Assembly (NCBI GenBank): GCA_003550325.1
Contig: QKWP01000630.1
Span: 1-64,000 of the forward strand
Direction of reading: 5' to 3'
Length of the DNA stretch: 64,000 nucleotides
From: Gigaspora rosea
Taxonomy: Eukaryota; Glomeromycota; Glomeromycetes; Diversisporales; Gigasporaceae
A program made the translations under genes and the position numbers. The notes beneath the pieces are model-generated. The model was given only the letters and a program-made list of their open reading frames with translations. It had not been told where the DNA came from and did no database searches. Every line of letters begins with the position of its first letter. The stretch's first letter is position 1. Below, one piece after another: positions 1 through 11,712 of the stretch.

Positions 1-125
1 CTTAGAAATCCCAAGAGTTTATTAATAATAAGAGAGGAGAATAATAAATATAAAGGTAAAGATAAAATACAATGTCTGGATCTGTCTAAAACTAAGGGAA
101 ATAAGGTGGGTTTATGTATCTATTG

Positions 126-259
126 AGCTAAGCGTCGCTAAGCGTCGTTAAGCGTCGCTAAGCGTCATTAAGCGTCACTAAGCGTCGTTAAGCATCGCTA
201 AGCGTCATTAAGCGTCACTAAGCGTCGTTAAGCGTCGCTAAGCGTCATTAAGCGTCATT
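126..259. repeat. 10-bp minisatellite with 40-bp higher-order unit
   Basis: About thirteen head-to-tail copies of a decamer NYTAAGCGTC. The two variable bases cycle as GC, AT, AC, GT, so the array has a 40-bp higher-order period that repeats almost twice after an irregular start. One unit carries AGCATC instead of AGCGTC. It is GC-richer than the surrounding sequence. No coding frame is suggested. Confidence 0.9.
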
Positions 260-401
260 GCACATCAATTTCGTATATCACTATTACTAAATACAGTTAT
301 TACAAAATTTCCTTATTAAGTTCTAATTTTCATACTAATTTCTACCAAGATTAAAAACCTATTCTATAACACTATATAAACAAATATTGTTTACATAGAG
401 A

Positions 402-1000
402 TTTTATATAGTCGGGCAATCATTTTTTAACAATATCTCGCTATCCACTAGGCCAGTTTGGATGATCTAACCATTGTTAGGTGCGTCTCGATGAGCTCTA
501 CGACTTTCAATTAGTGGATAAGTATCATTAACTTAGTAAGAAAAAAAGTTTTAGATGGAAGAACACCACATTTCACCTATAGTGATTTTCATATGTAATC
601 TGCATCTTTGAGTTTTATATAGTCGACCAACAGTTTTTTGACGATGTCTCGCTATCCACTGGGCCAATTTGGGTGATCTAACCACCGTTAGATGCGTCTT
701 GATGAGCTCTACAACTTTCAATTAGTGGACATGTATCATTAACTTATTAAGAAAAAATTTTTAGATGGAAGAACATCACATTTCGCCTATAGTGATTTTC
801 ATATGTAATCTGATCCTAAGTTTTATATAGTTGGCCAATCATTTTGTGACGATATCTCTCCATCCATCAGGCCGATTTAGATGATCTAACCACTGTTAGA
901 TACGTTTCGATGAGCTCTACAACTTTCAATTAGTGGATATATATCATTAACTTAGTAAGAAAAAAGTTTTAAATGGAAGCACTCCACATTTCGCCTATGA
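402..1000 (+). repeat. three tandem ~210-bp direct repeats
   Basis: Three copies start near 402, 613 and 821 with TTTTATATAGT and run through a conserved body (CGTCTCGATGAGCTCT, then CAATTAGTGGATA, then TTCGCCTATAGTGATTTTC). The third copy is truncated near 1000. Spacing is 211 and 208 bp. Each copy carries, in reverse orientation, the recurring module described in the findings (GTCTC-GAG followed at a distance by a TGGAT block). Confidence 0.85.
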
Positions 1001-1055
1001 TCACTCTCCAGTTGACAGGCTGGTTATCATTTAAAATATAAATATATATATATAC

Positions 1056-1255
1056 CATTCAAACTCAAACTAGTTTGCAAACTTCAAATCAAACTCAAAT
1101 CAAACTTAGTATAGTATTTGGTTTTGTTTAAATTTTATTATTTTTTATTTGAATTTGGGTTTGATCTCAAACTTTATAAAATTTATAGTTTGAGTTTGGT
1201 TTGATTTGGGGTTTGATCAAACCAAATCAAACCTGGATCAAACTTCGGAACCCTA
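1056..1255. mobile_element. word-type repeat element, TTTGATC/CAAAC core, right end
   Basis: The segment is almost entirely reiterated CAAACTCAAAC / TTTGATTTGG words in both orientations, so it can fold on itself. Its right end, read in reverse complement, is TAGGGTTCCGAAGTTTGATC. That matches the left end of the element at 63821 (TAGGGTTCCGAAGTTCAG), although the internal words differ. I could not find the matching left end or target duplication, so the left border is approximate. Confidence 0.55.
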
Positions 1256-1653
1256 GTTGTAAATATATACAAACTTACGTATGTACGAGCATATGTGCAT
1301 ACAGTACATACCATAAATTGATTGTTTTTGAATCAGATAATATATAATATACCATTGTTTGATACTTGCAGATAGTATATATTAGTATGTATACACAATA
1401 GAGTGGCGATGTGCATGTACAATTTTGTGAAATAATATGCACTAGTTCAGTAATAGTAAGAGTTAATTCTCAGAAAAACTTCCTTTCCAAAATTTAAATT
1501 TGAATGTGTTGTGAAATTTTAGTATTGATTTATTATAATCAATCGAACTAGTTTCATTATAACATTCCCTTTTTTTTTTTAAAAAAAAAGTGGTATATAT
1601 ATGCACATACCTGTATGATACGACAATATATTACTGATTCATATTATATTTAA
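1256..1653. other. AT-rich intergenic DNA, nothing recognised
   Basis: Low-complexity AT-rich sequence with TATA runs. No coding or repeat structure could be supported. Confidence 0.5.
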
Positions 1654-1656
1654 TTA

Positions 1657-1805
1657 GGGCAGTGTCATTAATCACCTGATTATTTTTTATCAGAGGCCTA
1701 CCCCCTTCCTCTTCCTTAATATATAAATAGTCAGGTTCTTATATATAATTTTAACTTTTTTTACCCCCTCCCCCCTAAAAAATCACCTGATTTTTGTTAC
1801 TCCCC
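1657..1805. mobile_element. Harbinger-like MITE, TTA target duplication
   Basis: A 149-bp element flanked by TTA on both sides (1654-1656, 1806-1808). Its ends pair as GGGCAGTGTCATTAATCACC and the reverse complement of the CCTGATTTTTGTTACTCCCC end. The interior (AGAGGCCTAC, ATAGTCAGGTTCTTATATA) is shared closely with 41744-41890. The TWA duplication and G-rich ends fit PIF/Harbinger MITEs; the class call is inference. Confidence 0.75.
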
Positions 1806-1808
1806 TTA

Positions 1809-3171
1809 TTATGTACATTACATATTATACTTTAAGAATATCACAAACTTTAAATCAAAAGTTTTAAATTAATCTTTGATTTGCAATAATATGCTATATT
1901 TATGTAAAAACAATTTATGTGTACAAAACTCGACTTAGAATATTTAGAATATTAAAATTTTATAAAATTTTCATTCCAAATCGCATATTAATACATTTTA
2001 AAATTAAATAATTGTATTTTTAGAGAAATTCTTTTTTACTCGAGCTTAAGTCATCTGATGTATAATTTTTATTATACTATAATATAAATCCACAATATTA
2101 TTAAAATTCGGCCATTTATAGTTTATAGTAGTTTGTATAATATTGTAGTATATAATAATTATATATTGGGTAACTTTAACTCGGGTGAAAATAGAATTTC
2201 TCTTATTTTTTTAAAAAAACCTCTAAGCTTTAATAATTGAAATCTTTATCACTCGATAATATTAATTATTTTAAATCAGAAAATAATGATTGTAAATACT
2301 TATCTGTATTATACGAGCTAGTCTGTACAGCGTTGGCCTCTAATTTTTGTTTTTTTTTTAATTTTTGTTTTTTTTTTTATATTTTTGTGAATCTTTGCAA
2401 CAAGTTCGTCAAGACCTACGAATCAGCCCCCATACGGAATTAGCCCTCACACCCTCCGTCATTGTTTTGCTACCTATAACCTTCTAGTGAGCATGCTGCT
2501 CAACATGTACCATTATGAGGCTTCGGTGAAAATTTTTTAAATTTAAATATCAATGATTCAATCAATATGATAAAATAATAACAATTTTAGTCAGTAATTG
2601 TAGCGAATCATAATATAATATTGTGCAACAAAAGTTATACTACTGGTAATATATCTATTTAAGAAATTATCAAAATTTGATCAAAAGTCCTGAACTTATA
2701 ATGGTACAGACTAACCCGGTATAGACCAATTTCGCCTACAACTATTTTGTCAACAAATTTGACCCGATTTAGGGTTAGGCTTACTTTTTGGTTAGTGTTG
2801 GCTAAAGGTAGATTGTCGATGAAACAGCTATTGGTGAAATCTACCAAAACTGACTAACCCATATGCCTTTCTAAACCAAACTCAAACACTATGCAAGTTT
2901 CTTATAATTATGTGCATCTTTAAGTATACATTAACCTATAAATTCAAAGACCAAGAAAGATTCAATAATATTATGTTTGTGAATGATACTTGAATAGCTA
3001 TAAGTAGGTGCACATATGTATGCACAAACGTATGGTTTACAAACGTACATACACATGTGTGATTATGCCCAGAAATTTATGGTCAACTTTCCTATCACTC
3101 TGGTATTCAATATTAACCCCTTTGATATTTACATATAAATATCATCGATACTCTGTAAAATCAAAAAAAAA
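1809..3171. other. intergenic, no gene seen
   Basis: AT-rich sequence with poly-T tracts. A GC-richer stretch at about 2390-2520 looks unlike its surroundings and may be a remnant of an older element, but I cannot identify it. Confidence 0.4.
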
Positions 3172-5371
3172 ATGCAACCGTTTTTAAAAACTCCAACCTT
3201 TGATAAAAAATATATATTCAAAAATTCTTCCAATTTGTATAAAAATTTTTGTAATGCGTATGCTTATTATATAGCCATTTCTATGAGAAATCTGGCTCCT
3301 AAAAAGCAAGATATTTTTACAAACGCTCAAGAAGAATAGTAGGTCATAAGAAATTTAGATAAAACAATAATAGACAATCAAATAAATAATTATTTACAAA
3401 CTCTACTTCAACCTCTACCATATCTATCTCTTTCCTCTACATCATATTCGGCTAGGTTAAATAAAACCAGTTCCCTATCATCTATGCCACTATTAGCTAT
3501 ATCAAATAGCATTAACTCTTTGTCATCTATGCTACATTCGGTTATATCATCTGAAATTAGTTCTTCTACAATAGAAACTGAAACACCATACTATAACGCA
3601 ACTGCTCAGAAAAATTCTTTAGCTAAACAAAAAGATGCTGAAAAATGATTTGATGAATTAAACACATTGTATAGAGTTGGCCATGATCTTAAACGACGTC
3701 ATGATTTTTTAACCCAAATCACTAAAGCTAAGCAAGAAATTGATAATGAAAAAAAGACAAAAATTAAAGTAGCATGCAGCTGCACAAGCCAAAAGCCAAG
3801 CAAAAAATGTGATGATTTAGAAAATAGGAGAGAAGTTATCTAATACGATTCACCTAGGCGGCCATCTTTTTTTCTTCTAAATCCTGACCTTCCTGAGAAG
3901 ATGCATTCGTGTATTGAATTCGGTAGTGCTGCAAAAAAAAGAAGAAAAAAAATCATCAAAGTACGAACCATTACTCATTTAAAAAAAGAAATGGAAGATA
4001 AATATCAAATTTATATGTCGCGTACCTGTTTATATACATATATGTGGCCCAAGCGAGTTAACCCTTTGAATGCTAAGAGACACTACCATCCCATGGCAAT
4101 TCAAATCAACTTGGTATCCAGAAATGAAATGCCCGATCATATAGATGGGCACTATTGTTTGCAAATGGTCAAAGGTGCAAAACTATTTGCCAGTGCTTTT
4201 GCCTCTTATTATGTGATTATATCACAGAATGATAAGGCAAAAGTTCCGCTCTGAATACTGGCAGTTGGGAAAACATTTAGAACTATACAAATGGCCTGTG
4301 AACCAGTGAAGTACCCGATCATGACTTTCCCAAAGGAAGCAAACAAAAATTAATTCCTTTAGTTTACCTTACAATTGACCCAGAAGATTCAAACGATTCA
4401 TTACGTAATGGTCAATTGTTAATTTCTATCCGTCCACAATGGTTATTTAAAACTTCATCCTTAACTCATATAGTCGATTTAATGCAAATAGTAGAAAATC
4501 CTATTCTAAGTATTAAGTTGAAACTTGAGGATGAATTTAAACCAATTCTGGTCTTGCTTGTCAATGGTGGTCCCGACGAGAACCCCAGGCATTTAAAAAA
4601 TATCAAAGAATATTATAAATTATTTATAGAATTAAACTTAGATTACTTCACTATCAGAACCCATGCCCTGGACAATCTGCTTACAATTCTGTAGAATGTA
4701 GCATGTCTACGCTAGCAAGAAAGTTGGCAGGTATTGTCCTTCCTATTGATAACTTCAGGTCTCATCTTGATTCTAACAGTGTTATTAATAATGTAGACCT
4801 AGCAAAGCAAAATTTTCAGTATGCCGGTGAAAATTTATGTGATATTTGGTGGCAAGACCATATCCATAGCAAAGAAGTATTCGTTGAATATGTTAATAAG
4901 CACCTCTTTAACAAAGTTTCAGATGTATCTTGGAGCTGGATAAAAATTCATTGTCAGATATGTCGGTACTCTTTGGATAATTGTTGTTCTAAATGGAGAG
5001 CTAAAGAAGCAACTGATTTATTAACTGAAAATGATGGATTTTACCCCTGCTATCAAAGGTTGAGACAACCACTTCCTCAATCCTATTCATATTCTTCAAT
5101 ATATGAACAAATTAAAGCTTCCAGGCTTTGATTAGCATTGCCCCTCATTTTCCCTGAACTATATTCGCAACTAGTCTGCTCTATATGTTATCGATATTTT
5201 CTTACAGTAATGTTTCTCATTCAGTATAAAAAATTTAAGCACCCTTTAATCTCTTACCGAAGTCAAAAGTCTAGAAATCATGCAGTGACGGATGATTGTC
5301 TTCCTAATTCTTTTCCAAATGAAAGAGAAATGTTAGAGGTTTTAATTTCATGTATTTCTGATAGCGAGTAA
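3172..5371 (+). pseudogene. relic of unclassified DDE transposase-like gene
   Basis: Successive fragments in shifting frames together resemble a dispersed DDE/RNase-H-fold protein family that I recognise from fungi and invertebrates but cannot assign to a named superfamily. The region opens with an ATG at 3172 and a possible N-terminal domain, then a Ser-rich stretch and a charged helix. The core runs from about 3901: MHSCIEFGSAAKKRRK, ISQNDKAKVPL (4220-4252), VNGGPDENPRHLKNI (4559-4603), then SVECSMSTLARKLAG (about 4690-4735). Family members usually have SQDDKAKVPLG, VDGGPDENPRH and SAYNxVE-M at these sites, by my recollection. Here the Asp of VDGG is Asn, and stops and frameshifts fall at about 3646, 3841, 4252, 4350-4415 and 4692, so it is inactive. 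No flanking TIRs were identified. Confidence 0.7.
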
Positions 5372-6110
5372 TCAAGACAAACATATAAAACTTATTAAAA
5401 TTTCCTGATAGACTATGTTTCTGGTCAACGTAGTTTGTAAATCTTCTGGCAGATAAAAAGTTAAGTATAGAATGATATATTAATATATTGCTGTATTACA
5501 ATAAAAAAATTGCCGTTATAGATTAAATCACAATAAATTTTAACCTATTATATTTGTCAATATATTATCACGTGTTGCTAACGGCTTAGCTTAAAACTTT
5601 CGCATTGATAATAAACTTTCATACTTATAACCTTTCATATTTAAATAAACTATAACAATATATTGTAAACTATTTGTTATAAATATTTGGTACTTTCTCG
5701 TCCAAATAGATCTTAACGTCCTTTCTTGTATTAATTTTCAAAACTGATCAGACTCTTTACAGCATGTACACCTTTCTAAAAAACACGTACAAACTTATGG
5801 TTGGAACATGGCATTAAATTTCGAAACTAATACTTTTAACAGTTTTGCATATTTGCATTATTAATTACTAAAATATCTCTATATGTATTAATGCTATATT
5901 CAATTGAAAATAAATTTTCAATAACAATAACAATACGATTTAGAGCCATCAGTCCTTGAATGGCAAGCTAAAAATTATCAGTTATTGGCTCTGTTATAGT
6001 ATTATTAAAAAAAATCACTAAATCGGGGTAAAAAGTACTTTACCGAAAGTTACTCTATCACAGTACATTGTATTACAATTAATGCATTATGTATATCTGG
6101 CTGTGGCCCA
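5372..6110. other. intergenic, no gene seen
   Basis: AT-rich DNA without a supportable reading frame. It may contain the unrecognised 3' flank of the preceding transposase relic. Confidence 0.4.
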
Positions 6111-6118
6111 ATACCGTA

Positions 6119-6403
6119 TATTCCCGAAAATAAGCAACCTTTTTTGGCCAAAAAATTACATGAAAAAACAAGGAGTTGCTTATTTTTGAAATATTGAGTT
6201 TTTTGAAAAAATTGAAAAACGTACTAATAAAAAGTTGTCCAAATGACCCCAAATTTTTACTGTATGTGTATTTTTATGTGCTGAACAAGTTTACTTATTC
6301 GACCTTTGAAGTTTTCTTAGTAGAAAAAAGGTTTATATGTAGCAACTGCTAATGCGGTTTTTGAGATTTTTGAAAAAAACAGGGGGTTGCTTATTTTAGG
6401 GAA
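6119..6403. mobile_element. short TIR element (AAAATAAGCAACC ends)
   Basis: The left end TCCCGAAAATAAGCAACC pairs with the reverse complement of GGGTTGCTTATTTTAGGGA at the right. Near 6268-6297 it holds, in reverse, the second shared module (AAGTAAACTTGTTCAGCA then AAAATACA). It is flanked by GGCCCAATA / CCGGCCATGG words on both sides (6098-6118, 6412-6475), which suggests insertion into an older word-type element. A related end, also with AAAATAAGCT, lies at 63685-63815. Confidence 0.6.
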
Positions 6404-6419
6404 TCAACGGTAATACCGG

Positions 6420-8807
6420 CCATGGCCCAATAATTCTAGCTGTGGCCCATTAATTCTGGCCGGAATTATACCTGATATCCCAATTGACCCACCCCACCCC
6501 AAAATCAGCTAATTTGAAGCCCTTTTACTAATATAGCCCAGATTTTTCATTAGCACATTTCAAATAACATTTATAAAAATTACTCTATTAGCATTCTTTT
6601 AAATATACCTATTTTGCTAGTCTTTGACTAACTAAAATCAGCTATGGCTATAGCTAGTCACAAATGGCTATAACTATAACCTTATCTATCACTAGTATTA
6701 CTAACTATATCAGTATATTGGTGCTTTTTCTTTATCGTTGGTATTGTCGTGTCCAATTTGGAATCTCGTTTGTCGTTAGTATTGTCCATTTTAGTATTTT
6801 TTTTTATTATTTGTATGGTATCTGGAATTCTTTCGTCACTAGTGTTGAGTCTTTTTTGTCACTATTGTTGTTCTTTCATGCTAGGGTGCATTGGTGTTGT
6901 CCAGTCTTGGAGTGACAGTTATATATTCAATTTTTTTCTTATTTTGCTTTCAGTATTGTGTTTGTGCTATACTAATTCTTTTTTGGCTCAAGGTAGGTGT
7001 CTATTGCACCTTACGTTACTGGATATGCTCGTCATTAGTATTGAATTTGCTAAATTTAAGAGTTATGCTATATCTAAAATTCATAGTTGGTGTAGTAGTG
7101 TTTTTACAATGTCTTTACAGTATTTGTGCAGTGGTGTCTTTATGGCATTTATGTAGTATTTGTGTGGTGTCTTTATAGTGTTTGTGTGGTATTTCTAAGC
7201 CGTTTTTGTGATGTTTCTTGTAATATGTTTTGTAGTTTTTTATTCTTTAATAAAAATATATTATATTTTTTAATAAAAATATATTATTTTTGAATTAATA
7301 TGTATGTACCTATACCAGGAGCGGGGTATGAAATACAGAGTATATGGTTTACGGGCAAGTTAGTTGATGTCCGCAATTCTGGGCATCTGATTGGATAAAA
7401 AGTCCTTGTGATTTTTTGTAACACCCCATACAGTACTAAAAAGGGTTGCTGGAGGAGATTGCAGTCTAATTGGTAAAAAAGAATTCTTAATCGTAATATT
7501 GATATCGCAATGAGGTATATACCAGTAACATAGTACAAGGTACGAGGTGTATGGTTTACTGAAGAGTTAAATGGTGAAACTTGTGCGTAAGATATTTTTC
7601 TATAGTGCGATGGGTTTAATTTTTTTGACTAGTCGTTGATTAAACACAAAAAAGTAAATAATACAAACAATATAACCTCTGTTAGTATTATTAATAGTTC
7701 TCTTGTGTGCTGTACGAGAGTGTAATTCTCAGTATCTGATTGAAAAAATATTGTATGTGACCAGCACTTTTGAGAGGCGCCTAGAATTAATGTCCAAAGA
7801 AACTAGTAGATTGTTCCATTCTGGACCTTGCCGAGCGTACCATGTCTTTGATTAGTTCTTTTCAGCTATATAGTGTAATATGAATAACAAACTACATATC
7901 AAGCCTTGAGTCCGGTGATACTTAATGTTTCTGCGCCCCATATCACGATATTAATTTATGCCTTATGATCATCATTTTTCCTTATATTGTTATTAAATTG
8001 ATCATACCTCCGATCTTATTACTAACTATAGTTACCCGTTTTCCTTATTTGTTCTATGGATATATACCAGAAATGTAGTAAGATGTACGTAAAGTATACC
8101 AGGAACAGAGTACGAAGTACATAGAGTATAGTTTACAGACAAGTTAAGTAAAGTTCCAATTCTAGGCTTCTGATTTGGTTGATCGTTCCTTGATTTTTTA
8201 TGCATGCATGCTGATGTTTCATGCTTTTGAATTTGCGGTGGGAATCTTTATTTAAAAAATTCTATAATATTACCTTATGTGTTTACAATATTGATTTTCT
8301 TTATATGTACGTTGACTTGACTATTTATTATCATGCTTTCTTGACTTTCTTAACTTGTTGTACTTATATGTTAATATTATAGCTTGTTTACCCAGGATTC
8401 TGTTTAGATTATTGATTTATGTATCGAGTCATTTAAGATTTTGCTTATATTGTTTGCCAACTATATAAAATTGTGCGGATTTACGTAATCATTTTTAACA
8501 TTTATGATTGTTGCGTATTCGATTATTATTTTTTTTGCAAATATCAGGTATCTACATCGTCATTGCCTCTTAAATATATTATTATTGTTCGCGCATTACA
8601 TGACCTTAAAATTAATACCTTATTAATACCCTCCCTACATTGTTTTCGTAAACTGACTCTTAAATTGATCACGTAATTAATCGGATCTCAGATTTTTATA
8701 TTAAGGAACAATTGCTTTACTAATTATGAAATTGTTATATTATAATTTTATGAAATTAATAATGTGAATTTGATACTGAACTAACTCAATTGCGAATCGA
8801 AATTTGA
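6420..8807. repeat. T/G-rich degenerate repeats and dispersed TATACCAG repeats
   Basis: 6740-7220 is T-rich with degenerate iterations of GTATTTGTGTGGTGTCTTTA; the open frames there encode only low-complexity hydrophobic strings and are not believed. Around 7303, 7512, 8054 and 8096 a ~50-bp unit recurs (TATACCAGGAACAGAGTACG, followed by TATAGTTTACAGACAAGTTA in the best copies). The remainder, to 8807, shows no gene. Confidence 0.5.
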
Positions 8808-9084
8808 CTACCGTAAATGGGCTGTGGACTAGGAAAACCCGTCTTTGAATGGGTTTCCATTTTGAGAAGGAATATTATAGATAGCGACCCACACCATGGC
8901 AACCCTTATATAATCAGCCAATCACATTAAAGATTGACGATCATATAAATAAAATTTTTTTTTATTTATTTGTTTTTCGTTTTATTTTTAATACAGTATT
9001 TATTTTTTAGAACTGTCGTCGCTTAGAACCTTGACTTCGAATAAAGGTATGGGCGTTCATTTTTTTTCTTTTTTTTTTTTATTA

Positions 9085-10290
9085 CAGTACTAACATTCTA
9101 ACGTTCTTTTTTTTAGAATGAATGTAGTACGAATAGAGCATGCTAGAACGAACATAGCACAGTAGATAGGTTCTTTTTTTTAAATTGGTTTGTTACAGTA
9201 CTAACATTCTTGCGTTCCTTTTTTTTTAGAGCGAACGAAACAGAATGTAACTAGAACGGACGGACATAGCACAGTAGATAGTTTTTTTTTTACATATATA
9301 TACTAGTTTTTACAGTACTAACGTTCGTTCTTATGTTCTTTTTTTTAGAACGGACATAGCACGATAGTTAGCTAGAACGAATATAGCACGGTCACGGTAG
9401 GACCCCAGACATCTCTCATATAGTTCATAACTGTATTTTGGCCAATTTTGACCTAATTTGCTGAAAACGACAAAATCTATTTATTTAAATAACTTTTTAT
9501 CCAGTAATCAAAATTGAATGAACTTATTTTTGTTAGATGCGCCTCACTGAGAGCTTCATTTTAAAAAAAGTTCATTCAAATTGGACTACTGGATGCCAAG
9601 ATAATTGCCAAAAACTGATTTTTTGCTTTTCAAATTTCAGGGGTTTTTGCTGAAATGCATAATGTATGACCTCTGTACTACATGTTCGGGGTCCTGTCAC
9701 GGTAAAATATTAGTGTTTTTTTTATTAATTAGTTTATTCTATACTAACGTTATTATGGTCTTTTTTTTAGAACGAACGTAGTACGATTAGAACATGCTAA
9801 ACGGACGTAGCATGGTAGATAGTTTCTTTTTTTTTAAATTAGTTTGTTACATTACTAACGTTCTTACGTTCTTTTCTTTAGAACGAACATAGTACAATTA
9901 GGACGTGCTAGAATAGACGTAGCACGGTAGATAGTTTTTTTTTTATATTAGTTTATTATTAGTTTATTACAGTACCAACATTTTTACGTTCTTTTCTTTA
10001 GAATAGACGTAGCACGGTAGTTAACTAGAACGGACGTAGCATGGTCACGGTAAATTTTTTTTTATATATACAGTACTAATGTTCTTACGTTCTTTTCTTT
10101 AGAACGAACATAGTACGAACAGAATGTGCTAGAATGAACTTAACATGGTAGATATATATATATTTTATATATATATATACAGTACTAATGTTTCTTCTTT
10201 TTTTTAGAACATATTACGATTGTTTAGTTAGTATGGGTTGTAGCAGTAGTATAATAGTTAATAGTAGTTAGTTAGCATAATAGTTAGTAG
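9085..10290. repeat. array of ~8 ACGTTC...GAACGT hairpin units
   Basis: Units begin with ACAGTACTAACGTTCTTACG, followed by an oligo-T run, then TAGAACGAACGTAGCACGGT. The complementary GTTCTT...AGAACG arms would fold. Copies are near 9104, 9212, 9338, 9755, 9872, 9998, 10092 and 10195, irregularly spaced at 90-130 bp apart from the inserted element. The distal part (10205-10290) degenerates into TAGTTAGTAGT words. Confidence 0.75.
9399..9695. mobile_element. hAT-like non-autonomous element, perfect 8-bp TSD
   Basis: A 297-bp element with GTCACGGT on both sides (9391-9398 and 9696-9703). The ends are AGGACCCCAGACAT and ATGTTCGGGGTCCT. The interior contains the recurring module CCTCACTGAGAG ... 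TTGGACTACTGGATGCCAAG (9540-9602). Part of its right end is duplicated at 26032-26083. An 8-bp duplication fits hAT; the superfamily assignment is inference. Confidence 0.8.
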
Positions 10291-10775
10291 TGGATAGTTG
10301 AAATCGGGTTTTTTGTATTTTTTTTTAATTTTTTTGTATTTTTTTTTAATTTTTTGTATTTTTTTTTTAATTTTTTTATATTTTTTTAAAATTTATAAAT
10401 TTTTTTAATTTTTTTTTAAGTAAAAATGCCATGACGATAGGTCGCCATAAAATAACGCCCTTAAATTTTATATCTTGATTTTTTTGGTTATTTTTAAATA
10501 TCGATTACTGAATAAACAATGTCATATGATTATGAAACACTGATTGACCAATCTAATTTAATCGAGTTGTCAATCTTTGGTTGTAAATCTATTTTTAGTG
10601 ATCTTAAAAAATTGGTTTAATATTCAAGTTAAAAAATTACGATAATTTATTATATCAACATAGAGTAAAAAGTAAAATACATGTGAATAGAAACCAGCGC
10701 TTTAATTTGAATCAAAGTCTCAAAATTGTTAAAAGGTGTCAAAGGCGAGTTTTCCAGTCCACAACCCAAATAACC

Positions 10776-11712
10776 AACTAGAATATCCGGATGGTTGTAA
10801 TAATTAAATCATGTATATATTATCAGAATCTAATAAACGTTTAGGAAAAATTATGTTGGATAATTCTATCTATACATAATATCTAGCATCAAAGTGTATT
10901 AATTTTCCCGCTCCTGGTTTCGTGCAACTGTGTTGCACAGCTACTTATAGGGTATACAAAATTTTTTGTACCTTGTTTATCCATCATGTGTTCATGCAAT
11001 GATTGGAGATTAAATTATATATAGTACGATTATAAATAAATAAAAGTAAATAAATGATGTACCAGTAACATGATCAATTAAAAAGCATAAATAATGAAGA
11101 CAAAAATAAAAAGTTAACTCTTTCTTGCAAAAAAATAAAGGCTAAAAGAGTTGATACTTTCCTTACGTATATCGTATTTGTCTTGAAAATCCATATTAAT
11201 TTATCCTATTTGGTCATATTAAATTTAACCCGTTTAATCATTTGGATTAGCTACAGTAGTTTTGGTTGTAATTTTTCTTACTACGTAGTTTCGGTTGTGA
11301 TTTTTTTTGCAATGTATTATAAAAGCAATAGGCTATTTAAAAGATGATTGTTTTTGCTTTACGAGTTTCTACTCTCTTATTGGTCTTAAACTTACACCAA
11401 ATTTATTGTGTGAAATATTAGTTTATCGCTTTAACCTCATGATTTTTCTTGTGACATTTGATAAAGACAAAAGGTTATTTTAGAAACGGGTACTTGTCTT
11501 GCGCATACCTTATTACTCTTAGAACCTGTATTAAATTTCTTGCACCTTGCCTCACTCCTCTTGGAAACTTGTATTAAATTATCACATAGAATACTTTTTA
11601 CCTTTTAAACAACCTCAGTCATTGTTCAATCACGTGATTTTGTAAAACCTTGGCTTTTACAAAATAGCTTCATTTATAAATTGCTTTATAAGAACTTACA
11701 TTTTAATAAAAA
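10776..11712. other. intergenic with one dispersed GTGCAAC hairpin
   Basis: Mostly AT-rich DNA. 10912-10944 holds TCCTGGTTTCGTGCAACTG followed by TGTTGCACAGCTAC, a six-base stem (GTGCAA/TTGCAC) that recurs at 23223-23256 and, inverted, at 40753-40785. 11600-11712 may be the promoter side of the MULE relic; no motif could be supported. Confidence 0.5.

Larger units (their letters stand above)
8808..10775. mobile_element. ~2-kb TIR element carrying a hairpin array
   Basis: The outer inverted ends pair as GGGCTGTGGACTAGGAAAAC (near 8819) and the reverse complement of GTTTTCCAGTCCACAACCC (near 10749-10767). Nested inside are a second inverted pair, GCGACCC-ACAC-CATGGC near 8883 and GCCATGACGATAGGTCGCC near 10428, then T-rich DNA and an array of hairpins. 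A hAT-like element (9399-9695) sits inside the array. No transposase gene is present, so it is non-autonomous. A sequence related to the array, in reverse, lies at 48000-48545. Confidence 0.65.

Noticed and set aside
126-259. CRISPR array
   Set aside because: Units are 10 bp with no spacers, in a eukaryotic intron-bearing sequence.
2237-2443. 68-codon open frame
   Set aside because: Contains poly-T-coded Phe runs and has no coding signature.
6664-7178. Overlapping hydrophobic open frames up to 135 codons
   Set aside because: T-rich degenerate repeats give Leu/Phe/Ser strings in several frames at once. No codon or domain signal.
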